This document shows positions 16,175 through 25,162 of a stretch of 64,000 nucleotides of DNA, in pieces (within the stretch, counting starts at the first letter, position 1; each line of letters opens with the position of its first letter). The translations under genes and the position numbers were made by a program. A model generated the notes under the pieces. It saw only the letters and a program-made list of their open reading frames with translations. It did not search any database and was not told the origin of the DNA. Source of the stretch: Thermoguttaceae bacterium (GTDB taxonomy: Bacteria > Planctomycetota > Planctomycetia > Pirellulales > Thermoguttaceae); assembly GCA_017939795.1 (NCBI GenBank), contig JAGBAA010000076.1, positions 1 through 64,000 of the forward strand, given 5' to 3'.

Positions 16175-17290
16175 TCACCCATTTTTCGCCATATCGACGA
16201 GGATCTCCACACCTTTCACGATCGTTTCATCGCTTGCTGCGAAGGAAATGCGGAAGTGCGTATCGCAGGCACTGAAGACGTTGCCCGGGATGATGAGGAG
16301 CTGACGCTCAAGGATCGCACGGTTTACGAACTCACTGGCGGAAGCGGTCGGCGCTTTCGGGAAGGAGTAGAAGGCGCCTTCGGACTTCACGATGTCATAG
16401 TAGTCCTTCAGACCGTCGTAGACCAGGTCGCGCTTGCGTCGGTAGGCATCCAGATACGGTTTCATGTCGGTGTCGAGAGCCGCAATGGCGCCGAACTGGA
16501 GAGCACTCGGAGCGCAGACGAACGTGTACTGCTGGAATTTGAGCATCTGCTGGATGATCTCATGCGGACCATGTGCGAAACCGAGACGCCATCCGGGCAT
16601 TCCGTAGCATTTGCTGTAGCCGTCCAAAACGATGACGTTTTTGCTGAATTTCGCCGGCGACGTGAATTCGCCGTCGTAGCAGAAGAATTTGTAGATCTCA
16701 TCGCTGACCAGCGCGACCTGCTTTCGGTCTGCGAGTTCCGCAATGTCGCGGCAGACAGCTTCGCTGGCGATCGTACCGGTCGGGTTGGCCGGGGAGTTCA
16801 TGATGATGAGCTTCGTTTTGTCCGTGATCGCGGCTTCCACTTTGTTCACGTCGATGTGGAAGTCCGGATACGTCGAGACGTAAACCGGTTTCGCGCCGAG
16901 CATCCGGACCAGTGCGTCGTACATGACGAAGAACGGGTCAAAAATGATGACTTCATCGCCGGGATTTACCAGCGTCATGAGCGTCAGAAGAAGACCTCCG
17001 CTCGTTCCGCTCGTAATGAACGCTTCACGCACGCCTTCGCCATACTGTTCATCGACCTGTTTCTGGACCAGCGTCCGCAGCGGAGCCGCACCCTGTGTCG
17101 GCGTGTAGCCGTTTTTGCGGGAAGAGATGGCCTCGACCGCAGCTTCCCGGGCGATTTCGGGAGCGTCAAAATCCGGCTGACCGATCGAAAGATTTACGGG
17201 ATTTTCAAGTTTGGCGGCAAGGTCAAAAACTTTACGGATCCCGGATGCGTCAAACCAGTGCGTCCGGTCCGCGAGCCATTTATCGTACAT
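16175..17290 (-). CDS. Pyridoxal-phosphate aminotransferase (class I/II, AspC-like)
   Basis: This is a fold-type I aminotransferase of about 371 residues. Markers are NLSIGQPDFDAPE, GYTPTQGAAPLR, TSGTSGGLLLTLM (PLP phosphate site), NSPANPTG (substrate and PLP contact), SDEIYKFF (Asp to the pyridine N), and YSKCYGMPGWRLGF with the Schiff-base Lys in S-K. It transfers amino groups between 2-oxo acids such as aspartate, alanine or aromatic acids; the exact substrate is not resolved. I place the start at 17290 (MYDKWLADRTHWF), preceded by AAAGG at 8-bases spacing. A longer frame to 17356 adds unconserved residues. Confidence 0.92.
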   Translation of the reverse strand: MYDKWLADRTHWFDASGIRKVFDLAAKLENPVNLSIGQPDFDAPEIAREAAVEAISSRKNGYTPTQGAAPLRTLVQKQVDEQYGEGVREAFITSGTSGGLLLTLMTLVNPGDEVIIFDPFFVMYDALVRMLGAKPVYVSTYPDFHIDVNKVEAAITDKTKLIIMNSPANPTGTIASEAVCRDIAELADRKQVALVSDEIYKFFCYDGEFTSPAKFSKNVIVLDGYSKCYGMPGWRLGFAHGPHEIIQQMLKFQQYTFVCAPSALQFGAIAALDTDMKPYLDAYRRKRDLVYDGLKDYYDIVKSEGAFYSFPKAPTASASEFVNRAILERQLLIIPGNVFSACDTHFRISFAASDETIVKGVEILVDMAKNG

Positions 17291-17393
17291 GAGTCTGCCT
17301 TTCGGATAAATTGGGGAAATGGAACCGCGTGCGTTCCCGGAAAACCTCGCCGGCACCGGGGGACATTGCGGAAAGAAAGTTCACTCTATTTTC

Positions 17394-17421
17394 ATCTTAA
17401 CATTTTTTGAAAAAAATGCAA
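17394..17421 (-). promoter_or_regulatory. Promoter of the aminotransferase gene
   Basis: Minus strand: TTGCAT (17421-17416), 16-base spacer, TAAGAT (17399-17394), about 105 bases before the ATG at 17290. The rest of 17422-17600 is A/T-tract intergenic DNA with no supported gene. Confidence 0.5.
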
Positions 17422-17603
17422 GGGAGGAGCAGAAAAAAAGAGACGGCGGGAAAGAAAAAATCGGAAAGGATGTGGTGGAATGGGAAAAATAGGAGTGCCG
17501 GAGCGGAAAAAAGCAGAAACGGCAGGAAAACAGCAAAACAAAACTGAAAAAAGGACGTAGGAAAAAGAATTTTCCAAATTTCAAAAAAAATCGAAACACC
17601 CCC

Positions 17604-17632
17604 TTGACGTATCGCTCTGCTTCTAGTAAAAT
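17604..17632 (+). promoter_or_regulatory. Promoter of the first kinase gene
   Basis: TTGACG (17604-17609), 17-base spacer, TAAAAT (17627-17632), with A/T tracts directly upstream and the ATG 46 bases downstream. Confidence 0.7.
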
Positions 17633-17677
17633 AAAGATGGGGATTCAGGTTTTTTTCGAGCGATTTGGCCAAATGCG

Positions 17678-19645
17678 ATGAACAGTTTTGATTCGACTGC
17701 AGATTTTGACGACTACCGGACGATGAACCAGATTTTTCCGGGAATCCTTCTTTTTTCGCGCTACCGGATCGTGAAGCTGCTTGGACGCGGCGGAATGGGG
17801 GAAGCGTGGCTTGCGGAAGAGATGGAGGGAAATCTGAAGGTTCAGGATGTCGTCCTGAAGAGGGTTCCGCCGGAACTCCTGGGAGATTCTGAACAGCTTC
17901 TTAAGGTGCAAAATTCCTTTAATCTTGTGCGAAAACTCCGTCATCCGAATATCTGCTCAGCCTTGACGTTTTTCGTTGACGGAGCTTACGGGGCGTTTTG
18001 TGTCCTCGACTATATTTCCGGACGGGATCTCGCAGATCTTCAGCATCAGAGGGAGGATCGTGTTTTTTCGCTGGAGGAGACGCTGATGATACTGCGTCCG
18101 CTTGCACGGGCACTGGACTATGCGCATCGGAAGAAGGTCCTGCACCGTGACGTGAAGCCGCAGAATATCATGGTCCCCATGGATGGAGGGGAGCCGCAGT
18201 GGGAGGATGCGAAGCTGATCGATTTTGACCTGGCGATCGAATGGCATTCGACGGTCTCGTTTGACCAGGCACTGCCGAATCACATTTCGGGGACTTTGCC
18301 GTACATGTCGCCGGAGCAGATCGACGGAACGGTTCAAGACGGGCGTTCGGATCTCTATTCGCTCGGCGTATTGGCGTACCAGCTGCTTGGCGGTCATTTG
18401 CCGTTCACTTCCACGACACCGTCGATTTTGATCCATCAGATCCTGACGAAAGAGCTTCTTCCGATCGAAAGTCAATCTGAACTGGTGAATCTTGCGCTGA
18501 GGAAAGCGACCGCGAAGAAGCGTGCGGACCGGTTTGCCAGCTGCGGGGAGTTTATCGAGGCATTGGAAGGAAAAGTAGATGCTGAACGCCTTCATTCTGT
18601 GGCGGACTCTGCGTTTCAGAGCATGGAGGACGCCCGTGCGGGGAAAAAGCGTCTGCGTCCGCAGGGATTTGATCCGTACTATGAGTGGCTCGGCATTTCT
18701 CCATTTTTGCCGTTGACGCACTACACGCTGCTGGGGCTTCAGGATTTTGAGCCGAACCGCGAGGTCATCATTAATGCGGCAGACCGCCAGATGTCTTTCG
18801 TCTATACGTACCAGAACGGAAAGCACGCGGCCGACTCGCAGAAACTCATGTCCGAGATCCTGGAGGCCCGGATGTGCCTTTTGAATCCGCAGACGAAGCT
18901 GGAATACGATCAGAGTCTGAAAAATCAGGGGGTCGTTCTTTTGAAGGAAGTGCCGACGCACGCGGCTCCGCCTGCTCCGAAACTCTCGCCGTCTTCGGTC
19001 TCTTCGCTTGCGGGGAGCGGGAAAAGCACCGCTTCAATGGGGACGGGGATTTCGGCTGCATCGACGCATCTTTCCGATTCCGGACGCACTGCGGCGGGCA
19101 GATGGACGGTCCGGGTTGCTGCTCCGGGGCAGGACAGTGCAGGAGGAACGCCGGAAAAAGGACCGGTCGAGATCATGCCGATCCGCACAGCCGCCCGGTC
19201 TCAGGGGCCGTTGGGACCGGAAGGGCTTCCTTTGGCGATGCCTCCCGCAGCTTCCGGAGGATCGGTTCCGGCTGCTGTTTCGGAAAATTCCGGCATTTCT
19301 TCTACGGTACAGCCTCCCGCAAGACCGTCTGTTCCGGTGCCGCCGCCGATTCCGGCCTCTTCTTCGAGCGGGGATTCCGTGTTGGATCTTGGTTTCACGC
19401 CGGATGAAAGTGCCTCTTCCCTTGCGCTGGGAAACCGGGGCCGCAAGATGAGTAAAGGGAATACATCCAGCAAACATTCCGGCCGTCCTCGGAATGTTCC
19501 GCAGAAAAATCAGGCGGAAGACGGAGAGGGAGAAACTTCCGGAAATGGGTTGATCTGGGGATTCCCGAAACTGTGGTTCGTCTGTATGCTCCTGCTTTTT
19601 GCGGCGGCCGGAGTGCTGGCTGTGCTTTTGTGGGGCTGGAACTGA
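17678..19645 (+). CDS. Membrane-anchored Ser/Thr protein kinase with DFD motif
   Basis: This is a 655-residue Hanks-type kinase. The glycine loop is LGRGGMGEAWLAEE (about residue 34), the lysine is in DVVLKRV, the catalytic loop is LHRDVKPQNIMV (about 154), and the activation end is GTLPYMSPEQ. The metal-binding motif reads LIDFDLAIEW, with Asp where DFG has Gly. After the kinase comes a conserved planctomycete segment (YYEWLGISPF, LTHYTLLGLQDFE, KLEYDQSL) that resembles a J-like linker. A long Ser/Pro-rich region follows, then one C-terminal TM helix (LWFVCMLLLFAAAGVLAVLL). The kinase domain is thus cytoplasmic and membrane-tethered. The ATG lacks a clear ribosome site; an in-frame ATG at 17723 is possible. 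A second kinase gene starts 150 bases downstream. Confidence 0.9.
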   Translation: MNSFDSTADFDDYRTMNQIFPGILLFSRYRIVKLLGRGGMGEAWLAEEMEGNLKVQDVVLKRVPPELLGDSEQLLKVQNSFNLVRKLRHPNICSALTFFVDGAYGAFCVLDYISGRDLADLQHQREDRVFSLEETLMILRPLARALDYAHRKKVLHRDVKPQNIMVPMDGGEPQWEDAKLIDFDLAIEWHSTVSFDQALPNHISGTLPYMSPEQIDGTVQDGRSDLYSLGVLAYQLLGGHLPFTSTTPSILIHQILTKELLPIESQSELVNLALRKATAKKRADRFASCGEFIEALEGKVDAERLHSVADSAFQSMEDARAGKKRLRPQGFDPYYEWLGISPFLPLTHYTLLGLQDFEPNREVIINAADRQMSFVYTYQNGKHAADSQKLMSEILEARMCLLNPQTKLEYDQSLKNQGVVLLKEVPTHAAPPAPKLSPSSVSSLAGSGKSTASMGTGISAASTHLSDSGRTAAGRWTVRVAAPGQDSAGGTPEKGPVEIMPIRTAARSQGPLGPEGLPLAMPPAASGGSVPAAVSENSGISSTVQPPARPSVPVPPPIPASSSSGDSVLDLGFTPDESASSLALGNRGRKMSKGNTSSKHSGRPRNVPQKNQAEDGEGETSGNGLIWGFPKLWFVCMLLLFAAAGVLAVLLWGWN

Positions 19646-19794
19646 ATGGAAAACGGGCTTGGGGGAGATCCTGTATTCCCCCTCTCGGCTTTTGGCGGTT
19701 TGGGTGCGTGTTTTGACGATTTTTGACTTTTTTAGTGGATTTGGACGAGCAAATCCCAGATGTTTTTCTTTTTTTGACGGAGAGTTAGGGAATC

Positions 19795-21849
19795 GTGTCC
19801 GAGCTGAATGAAAAATGGCCGTCTGACGATCCAGGATCTCAGCAGATCGAAGATTCGCTGAATACACTGTGCCCGGAGGAGGTCAACTATGATCCGGGAC
19901 AGTTTACGGAACTCTGTGCGGGCAGGCTCTTTGGCGAGTACCGAAATTTTCGTCTTTGCCGGAAGATCGGTGAGGGCGGGATGGGGCAGACCTGGCTCGC
20001 GGAGGAACTGGCCGGCGGGGAAGTGACGCGCAGTGTCGTTCTGAAGATCCTCTCACGAGAGCTGCAGCGAAATGCAGGCGCAATGAACGAAGTACGCCGT
20101 GTATTTGACCTGACGGCCTCTCTCAATCACTCGCACATCTGTCCGCTTCACGGAAGGTTTCGGGATCCGGACCTTGGTGATTTTCTCGTCATGGCGTATG
20201 CGGACGGAGGGACGCTCCGGGAGTGGTTTCTGGCGCAGCGCGGGCATGAAGACGGACTGTACTGGAAACGGGTCTTTCCTATTCTCCGGCCGATTGCCGA
20301 GGCGTTGGATCACGCGCACCGGATGGGTGTCGTTCACCGGGACGTGAAGCCGCAGAATATCGTGTTCATGAAGCACGTCTCCGGAAACGTACCGCTTCTG
20401 ATCGATTTCGGCATCGCAGCCCGTATTGCGCCGGCGATGGTGCAGGAAAAGGCCGAGACGTTCAGTCGGCTGGATCCGATGGGGCGTTCTTCGTCCGGGA
20501 CTCCGCGATACATGGCGCCGGAGCAGATGAAAGGAGAGAAACAGGACGGACGCACGGACCAGTACGCGCTGGCGTTGGTCCTCTACGAGCTTCTGCGCGG
20601 CTCGCTGCCGTTTTCTGAAACGAACGTCGTGAAGCTGGCGATCGAGAAACTCCGGTTCATTCCAAAAGATCCGCGATTTCCCCATAAGGTGAACGCCGTC
20701 TTTCGCCGTGCGCTTTCAGCGAGTCCCGCGCGGCGTTTTTCGACCTGCACGGAGTTTCTTGATGAGCTGGAAGCCGCATTTCTGGAGTGGGAAAGTACCG
20801 TAAAAAATGCGTCGGATCCCGTTTCGTCGACCCATCCGCGATTCCTGAGACCTTCTGCCGCTCCCCTCCCGCCGTCCGAACCGCAGACGGGAGTTTCGCA
20901 GACGGAAGTTTCGCAGACGGGAGTTTCGCAGACGGGAGTTTCGCAGACGGGAGTTTCGCAGACGGAAATTTTGCAGACGGAAATTTCATCTGCGTCGGAA
21001 ACGATACCGGGGACCCCTTTGCCTTCCGATGCGAAATCGCGGGCGGATGCCGGGAAAATGAACGATGAAATGAACGATGAAAAGAACGATGAAAAGAACG
21101 ATGGAAAGAACGATGGAAAGAAGGTGGTGTGGGGATGCCTGTTCCTGTTTCTGTGTCCTTTCTTTTTGTCGTTTATTTCTGAAATCGTGGGATGCTGGGC
21201 GGAAACCCGGCCGGCAATTTTATCGGCTGCGAATGAGAAAGTGCTGAACTCTGCTCCGAAGCGTTTCAGGTCGGATCACTACGAGGTCCCGGAAGGAATT
21301 CAGAGGATCGACTCGTTTGCATTTTTCGGCCGGACGACATTAAAATCGGTGAAGCTGCCTGTGGGGACGAAGGTGATCGACGACTACGCGTTTCAAGGAT
21401 GCTCGGCACTCGAATCCGTGACGTTTCCCGAGAATTTGAGTGTCGTGGGGTCTGGGGCATTTAAGGACTGTTCATCCCTGCGTTCGGTCGATCTTCCGGC
21501 ATCGGTCACGATCATCCGTGAGGGAACATTCCAAGGATGCTCGGCACTCGAATCCGTGACGTTTCCCGAGAATTTGAGTGTCGTGGGGTCTGGGGCATTT
21601 AGGGACTGCACGTCCCTGCGTTCGATCGATCTTCCGGCATCGGTCACGTGGGTAGGCGAGTATGCGTTCAGCGGCTGCACGGCGATGCAGACGCTCACGA
21701 TACGGAATCCGGAGGCGGAGATCGAGTTTTTTGAATGGAGCAGTTGCTCTTACGAAATGCAGAACCTTAAGATCTGTACGCCGAAGAGATCAAAAGTGTG
21801 GAAAGCCGCGGAAAAGGCGGGGTACGAGTGCGTGCCGCTGGAGGATTGA
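19795..21849 (+). CDS. Ser/Thr protein kinase with BspA-type leucine-rich repeats
   Basis: This 684-residue kinase starts at GTG, with a GGAGAGTTAGGG ribosome region. Kinase marks are IGEGGMGQTWLAEEL, VVLKIL, VHRDVKPQNIVF (about residue 180), LIDFGIAAR and GTPRYMAPEQ. A low-complexity linker follows, made of 15-base repeats (SQTGV units, 20890-20990) and 12-base repeats (NDEK/NDGK units, 21060-21120). A TM helix sits near 443-465 (VVWGCLFLFLCPFFLSFISE). The outside part, about 490-684, has LRR_5/BspA repeats (YAFQGCSALESVTFPENL). This gives an intracellular kinase coupled to an external ligand-binding repeat domain, i.e. a receptor-kinase layout. Two repeats at 21394 and 21532 are near-identical over about 70 bases, a recent duplication. 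Confidence 0.9.
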   Translation: MSELNEKWPSDDPGSQQIEDSLNTLCPEEVNYDPGQFTELCAGRLFGEYRNFRLCRKIGEGGMGQTWLAEELAGGEVTRSVVLKILSRELQRNAGAMNEVRRVFDLTASLNHSHICPLHGRFRDPDLGDFLVMAYADGGTLREWFLAQRGHEDGLYWKRVFPILRPIAEALDHAHRMGVVHRDVKPQNIVFMKHVSGNVPLLIDFGIAARIAPAMVQEKAETFSRLDPMGRSSSGTPRYMAPEQMKGEKQDGRTDQYALALVLYELLRGSLPFSETNVVKLAIEKLRFIPKDPRFPHKVNAVFRRALSASPARRFSTCTEFLDELEAAFLEWESTVKNASDPVSSTHPRFLRPSAAPLPPSEPQTGVSQTEVSQTGVSQTGVSQTGVSQTEILQTEISSASETIPGTPLPSDAKSRADAGKMNDEMNDEKNDEKNDGKNDGKKVVWGCLFLFLCPFFLSFISEIVGCWAETRPAILSAANEKVLNSAPKRFRSDHYEVPEGIQRIDSFAFFGRTTLKSVKLPVGTKVIDDYAFQGCSALESVTFPENLSVVGSGAFKDCSSLRSVDLPASVTIIREGTFQGCSALESVTFPENLSVVGSGAFRDCTSLRSIDLPASVTWVGEYAFSGCTAMQTLTIRNPEAEIEFFEWSSCSYEMQNLKICTPKRSKVWKAAEKAGYECVPLED

Positions 21850-21907
21850 CGGCATCCTGTCCGGTACGGATCCTGACCGTCTGCGCGGCCTTGGGCAGAA
21901 ACCGGGG

Positions 21908-21936
21908 TTGACTCGTTTGGGGAACTTCACTATACT
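21908..21936 (+). promoter_or_regulatory. Promoter of kdsB
   Basis: TTGACT (21908-21913), 17-base spacer, TATACT (21931-21936), about 70 bases before the kdsB ATG. Confidence 0.75.
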
Positions 21937-22004
21937 GTGGGCGTTTTATTTTTTGATTTTGGGGACCTGCGGGGACCTTGCTCATTCATTCAGGGGAATT
22001 TTTC

Positions 22005-22772
22005 ATGAAGATCCAGATCGTCATTCCGGCTCGGCTTGCGTCGACGCGGCTTCCGCGCAAGGTTTTGCTCAGCGAGACGGGGAAACCGCTCATTCAGCAC
22101 GTTTGGGAAGGTGCGCGTCAGTCCCGGCTTGCGGACGGCGTCACGATCGCGGCGGACGATGAAGAGATCGTTCGGGCAGTGGAGGGTTTTGGCGGGCACT
22201 GTGTCCTCACGGGGAAAGAGATCGCCTGCGGAACAGACCGGATCGCTGCCGTGGCGCGTGAAATGCCGGATGTGGACGTTTTCGTGAATGTGCAGGGAGA
22301 CGAGCCGGAGATCCTCGGCGACACGGTAGACACGGTGGCCGCGCTGATGCGGAATGATCCGAATGCCGTCATGGCGACGCTGGCCGCACCGATCCGCTCG
22401 ATGGAAAAGGCGAACGATCCGTCGTGCGTCAAGGTCGTTTTCGACTCGGCAGGCCGTGCGCTCTATTTCAGCCGGAGCCTGATCCCGTATCCGCGCGACG
22501 GCGTGAAGGCGGAGGATCTTCAGCGGGAGGAACCGATTTTCTGGCAGCATCTGGGAATTTATGCGTACCGGCGCGATTTCCTTTTGAAGATCAGCTCGCT
22601 TCCCCGCACGAAGCTGGAGCGTCTCGAGTCGCTTGAGCAGCTGCGTGTTCTGGAGAACGGCTTCCCGATCCTGGTGGGGACGGTCCCACGGGCGGGGATC
22701 GGGATCGATACGCCGGAAGATTACGCGGAATTCACCCGAAAATGGAAAGAACGCGCATTGACGGCTGGCTGA
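22005..22772 (+). CDS. kdsB: 3-deoxy-manno-octulosonate cytidylyltransferase
   Basis: This 255-residue enzyme makes CMP-Kdo from Kdo and CTP, committing Kdo to lipopolysaccharide core. Marks are VIPARLASTRLPRKVL (nucleotide loop), CGTDRIAAVA, VNVQGDEPEI (metal and CTP site), FSRSLIPYPR, HLGIYAYRRDFL and GIGIDTPEDY, all canonical for KdsB, and the length is normal. The start at 22005 has AGGGGAA 7 bases upstream; the open frame begins earlier at 21978 without a ribosome site. Its presence indicates a Kdo-containing outer membrane, expected in Planctomycetes. It has its own promoter and no obvious operon partner. Confidence 0.95.
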   Translation: MKIQIVIPARLASTRLPRKVLLSETGKPLIQHVWEGARQSRLADGVTIAADDEEIVRAVEGFGGHCVLTGKEIACGTDRIAAVAREMPDVDVFVNVQGDEPEILGDTVDTVAALMRNDPNAVMATLAAPIRSMEKANDPSCVKVVFDSAGRALYFSRSLIPYPRDGVKAEDLQREEPIFWQHLGIYAYRRDFLLKISSLPRTKLERLESLEQLRVLENGFPILVGTVPRAGIGIDTPEDYAEFTRKWKERALTAG

Positions 22773-22890
22773 TCGTGTTTTGCGGTTGGGATTTTTCAGA
22801 GAAACAGGAGACCGGGCGGAACAAAAAGCTAAAAAAAGCGAAAAAAGACGAAAAAATCGGAAAATTTGTGAAAAAGAAGCCCTCCCCCCC

Positions 22891-22918
22891 TTGTGGAAAT
22901 CTGGAAATCGTGTATACT
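22891..22918 (+). promoter_or_regulatory. Promoter of tRNA-Val
   Basis: TTGTGG (22891-22896), 16-base spacer, TATACT (22913-22918), 60 bases before the tRNA; a long A-tract region (22800-22875) lies directly upstream. Confidence 0.6.
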
Positions 22919-22977
22919 TCACTCTGTAAAAATTGAGAGTGTGAGTGATTTTTACGAAATCGTAAATTTAGATTTTT

Positions 22978-23051
22978 GGGCATTTAGCTCAGTTGGTTAG
23001 AGCGCCGTGCTCACACCGCGGAGGTCACTGATTCGAGTTCAGTAATGCCCA
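22978..23051 (+). tRNA. tRNA-Val (anticodon CAC)
   Basis: A complete 74-base cloverleaf. The acceptor GGGCATT pairs with AATGCCC, the D-arm is GCTC/GAGC, the anticodon stem CCGTG/CGCGG holds the loop CTCACAC (anticodon CAC, reading GUG), the T-arm is ACTGA-TTCGAGT-TCAGT, and the discriminator base is A. The 3' CCA is not encoded. A terminator follows directly. Confidence 0.95.
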
Positions 23052-23059
23052 CTGGAAAG

Positions 23060-23094
23060 TCCCGCCTCGTGTTTTACGAGGCGGGATTTTTTTT
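23060..23094 (+). terminator. Terminator after tRNA-Val
   Basis: TCCCGCCTCGT (23060-23070) pairs with ACGAGGCGGGA (23076-23086), followed by eight T. Confidence 0.93.
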
Positions 23095-23220
23095 ATGCAG
23101 TCTTTGGGAAGGCTTGGTCCATTGGAAATTTTCTGTTTCCGACGGCCTGTTTTTCGAAAGATCTGGAATTTGGACTCAAAAAAAACGCGGGTTTCGTCTT
23201 GATCCGCAGGGAGTGAAGTC

Positions 23221-24831
23221 ATGGAAATGAAGGATTTGGTCGCGCTTTGTAAAAAACGCGGTTTTCTGTTTCAGTCGAGCGAGATCTACGGCGGTCTGAA
23301 TGGTTTCTGGGACTATGGTCCGCTGGGTGTCGAGCTGAAGAAAAACGTCAAGAACGCCTGGTGGCAGGATATGGTCGCGACGCACAATGAGCAGAAGCTC
23401 GACGAAGGCGCCCCTTCCAAATACGAAATGACGGGTCTGGACTGCACGATCATCATGCACCCGCAGGTTTGGAAGTGCTCTGGACACTATGATCTTTTCC
23501 ATGATTTCATGGTGGACTGCACGGAATCGAAACGCCGCTACCGCTACGACCAGCTCCGCGGACGCTGGGTGGAAGCGAAGGGGCAGAAGGTCTTCGTCCT
23601 TGGCGACCCGAACGCGGACAGCTGGGACGAGAGCATTCACGCGCGTGCTCAGAAATTCTTCAACCTCCGCGCGAAGGACGCGGATCAGATGGTCTTTGGC
23701 GAAGAGCTGATCTCGCTGGAAAAGATCGAAGATTTCTCGCAGGTCCTCGCTCCGGAAGCGAAACATCTCGGCACGTTGACCGCTCCGCGTGAATTTAACC
23801 TGATGTTCAAGACCGTCGTGGGTGCTCTGGGAAGCGACGATGATGCGTCCTTCCTCCGTCCGGAAACCGCGCAGGGGATCTTCGTGAACTTCAAGAACGT
23901 TCTGGACAGCACGCGCATTCGCGTTCCGTTCGGTATCGCGCAGCAGGGAAAGAGCTTCCGCAATGAGATCACGCCGCGTAACTTTACGTTCCGTTCCCGT
24001 GAATTCGAGCAGATGGAATGCGAGTTCTTCTGCTCTCCCAGTTCTTCCCGCGCATGGTACGAATACTGGCGCAATCGCCGTTTCCAATGGTACATTTCGC
24101 TCGGTCTGGCCAGCGAAAAGCTCCGTCTGCGCGAACACGATCCGGAAGAGCTGGCGCACTACAGCGTCGGGACTGCCGACATTGAGTACGCGTTCCCGTT
24201 CCTCCCGGAAGGCGAGTACGGCGAGCTGGAAGGGATCGCGCACCGCGGCGATTTCGACCTCCGCAGCCACATGGAAGGCAAGCTGATCAACCGTGACGGC
24301 AAACTGGAAGTCGAATTGAACGAAAACGGCAAACCGAAGCACCGCGGCTGCGGAAAGGACCTTTCCTATTTCGACGACCAGACGCGCGAACGCTACATTC
24401 CGCACGTCGTGGAACCTTCCGCCGGTGCGGACCGTGCGACGCTCGCGTTCCTCTGCGAGGCGTACGATGAAGATGAGTGCCCGGACGAAAACGGCAAGAT
24501 GTCGAAGCGCGTCGTTCTGCGTTTCCATCCGCGTCTCGCCCCGGTCAAGGCGGCCGTCTTCCCGCTCGTGAAGAAGGACGGTATGCCGGAACTGGCGTCG
24601 GAGATCTACGGTGAACTGAAGAAACATTTCGTCACCTTCTACGATGAAAAAGGTGCCGTCGGCCGACGTTACCGCCGTCAGGATGAGATCGGTACGCCGT
24701 TCTGCATCACGGTGGACAGTCAGACGCTGGAAGACGGAACCGTCACCGTCCGCGACCGCGACACGCTGGAGCAGTGGCGCGTCCACAAAGACGAGCTGGT
24801 GGCTGAGATCACGAAAAAGATCAACGGTTAA
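23221..24831 (+). CDS. glyS: Glycyl-tRNA synthetase (alpha2 class II type)
   Basis: This 536-residue enzyme charges tRNA-Gly. It is the homodimeric, eukaryote/archaeal-like bacterial form. Signs are KRGFLFQSSEIYGGLNGFWD, YGPLGVELKKN, motif 2 FRNEITPRNFTFRSREFEQM (with the preceding AQQGKSFRNE), and motif 3-like PHVVEPSAGADRATLAFL. The C-terminal anticodon-binding domain follows (PVKAAVFPLVKKDG, RYRRQDEIGTPFCITVDS). AGGGAGTG precedes the ATG at 23221. It probably forms a single-gene transcript ended by the hairpin at 24903-24943. Confidence 0.96.
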   Translation: MEMKDLVALCKKRGFLFQSSEIYGGLNGFWDYGPLGVELKKNVKNAWWQDMVATHNEQKLDEGAPSKYEMTGLDCTIIMHPQVWKCSGHYDLFHDFMVDCTESKRRYRYDQLRGRWVEAKGQKVFVLGDPNADSWDESIHARAQKFFNLRAKDADQMVFGEELISLEKIEDFSQVLAPEAKHLGTLTAPREFNLMFKTVVGALGSDDDASFLRPETAQGIFVNFKNVLDSTRIRVPFGIAQQGKSFRNEITPRNFTFRSREFEQMECEFFCSPSSSRAWYEYWRNRRFQWYISLGLASEKLRLREHDPEELAHYSVGTADIEYAFPFLPEGEYGELEGIAHRGDFDLRSHMEGKLINRDGKLEVELNENGKPKHRGCGKDLSYFDDQTRERYIPHVVEPSAGADRATLAFLCEAYDEDECPDENGKMSKRVVLRFHPRLAPVKAAVFPLVKKDGMPELASEIYGELKKHFVTFYDEKGAVGRRYRRQDEIGTPFCITVDSQTLEDGTVTVRDRDTLEQWRVHKDELVAEITKKING

Positions 24832-24902
24832 GTTGAGTCAAGTATGCAAGCTGGATCGCTCTGAGTGAAACGTCCAAATTGACTCGATTTTTTGAATAAG
24901 TC

Positions 24903-24943
24903 CGAAGAGAAGAGCATTTTTTAAGGTTCTTCTCTTCGTTTTG
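24903..24943 (+). terminator. Terminator after glyS
   Basis: CGAAGAGAAGA (24903-24913) pairs with TCTTCTCTTCG (24928-24938), followed by TTTTG. Confidence 0.85.
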
Positions 24944-24994
24944 TATTGTATGGCAGGATCTTGATTTTTTTCTGGAAATGTCAGTGATGCGGTA

Positions 24995-25022
24995 TTGACG
25001 AATTCCCTGCCTGTGGTATAAT
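24995..25022 (+). promoter_or_regulatory. Promoter of the MBL-fold hydrolase gene (leader copy 1)
   Basis: TTGACG (24995-25000), 16-base spacer, TATAAT (25017-25022). The -10 and all downstream leader sequence are shared with copy 2 at 26174, but the -35 is not. Confidence 0.75.
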
Positions 25023-25139
25023 TCCAATGAGGCCAAGGTTCTTCCTCGTGTATCCGGTTGGTTGTTTTTTTACATTCCACACCGAACCTGTCCGCGTTTT
25101 CATTGTTTTTCAGGTACGCAGTTGCCGAATGAACCATTT
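25001..25139 (+). repeat. Duplicated promoter-leader, copy 1
   Basis: This stretch and 26172-26309 are near-identical. Shared blocks include GTGGTATAATTCCAATGAGG with CCAAGG, CACCGAACCTGTCCG, and GGTACGCAGTTGCCGAATGA with ACC. Differences are scattered and include small indels. Near the end, GGTA and TGCC can pair around the invariant loop CGCAGT. The copy lies in the untranslated leader of the MBL-fold hydrolase, which adds its own ribosome site (AGGGAG) after the repeat. Confidence 0.85.
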
Positions 25140-25162
25140 TTTACTAACTTAGGGAGATAAAA

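Noticed and set aside
17381-17672. Small minus-strand Phe/Ser-rich proteins
   Set aside because: Low-complexity translation of A-rich intergenic DNA overlapping the kinase promoter.
22978-23051. tRNA of another specificity or an attachment site
   Set aside because: The anticodon loop CTCACAC reads CAC (Val), and no integrase or partial tRNA duplicate is present nearby.
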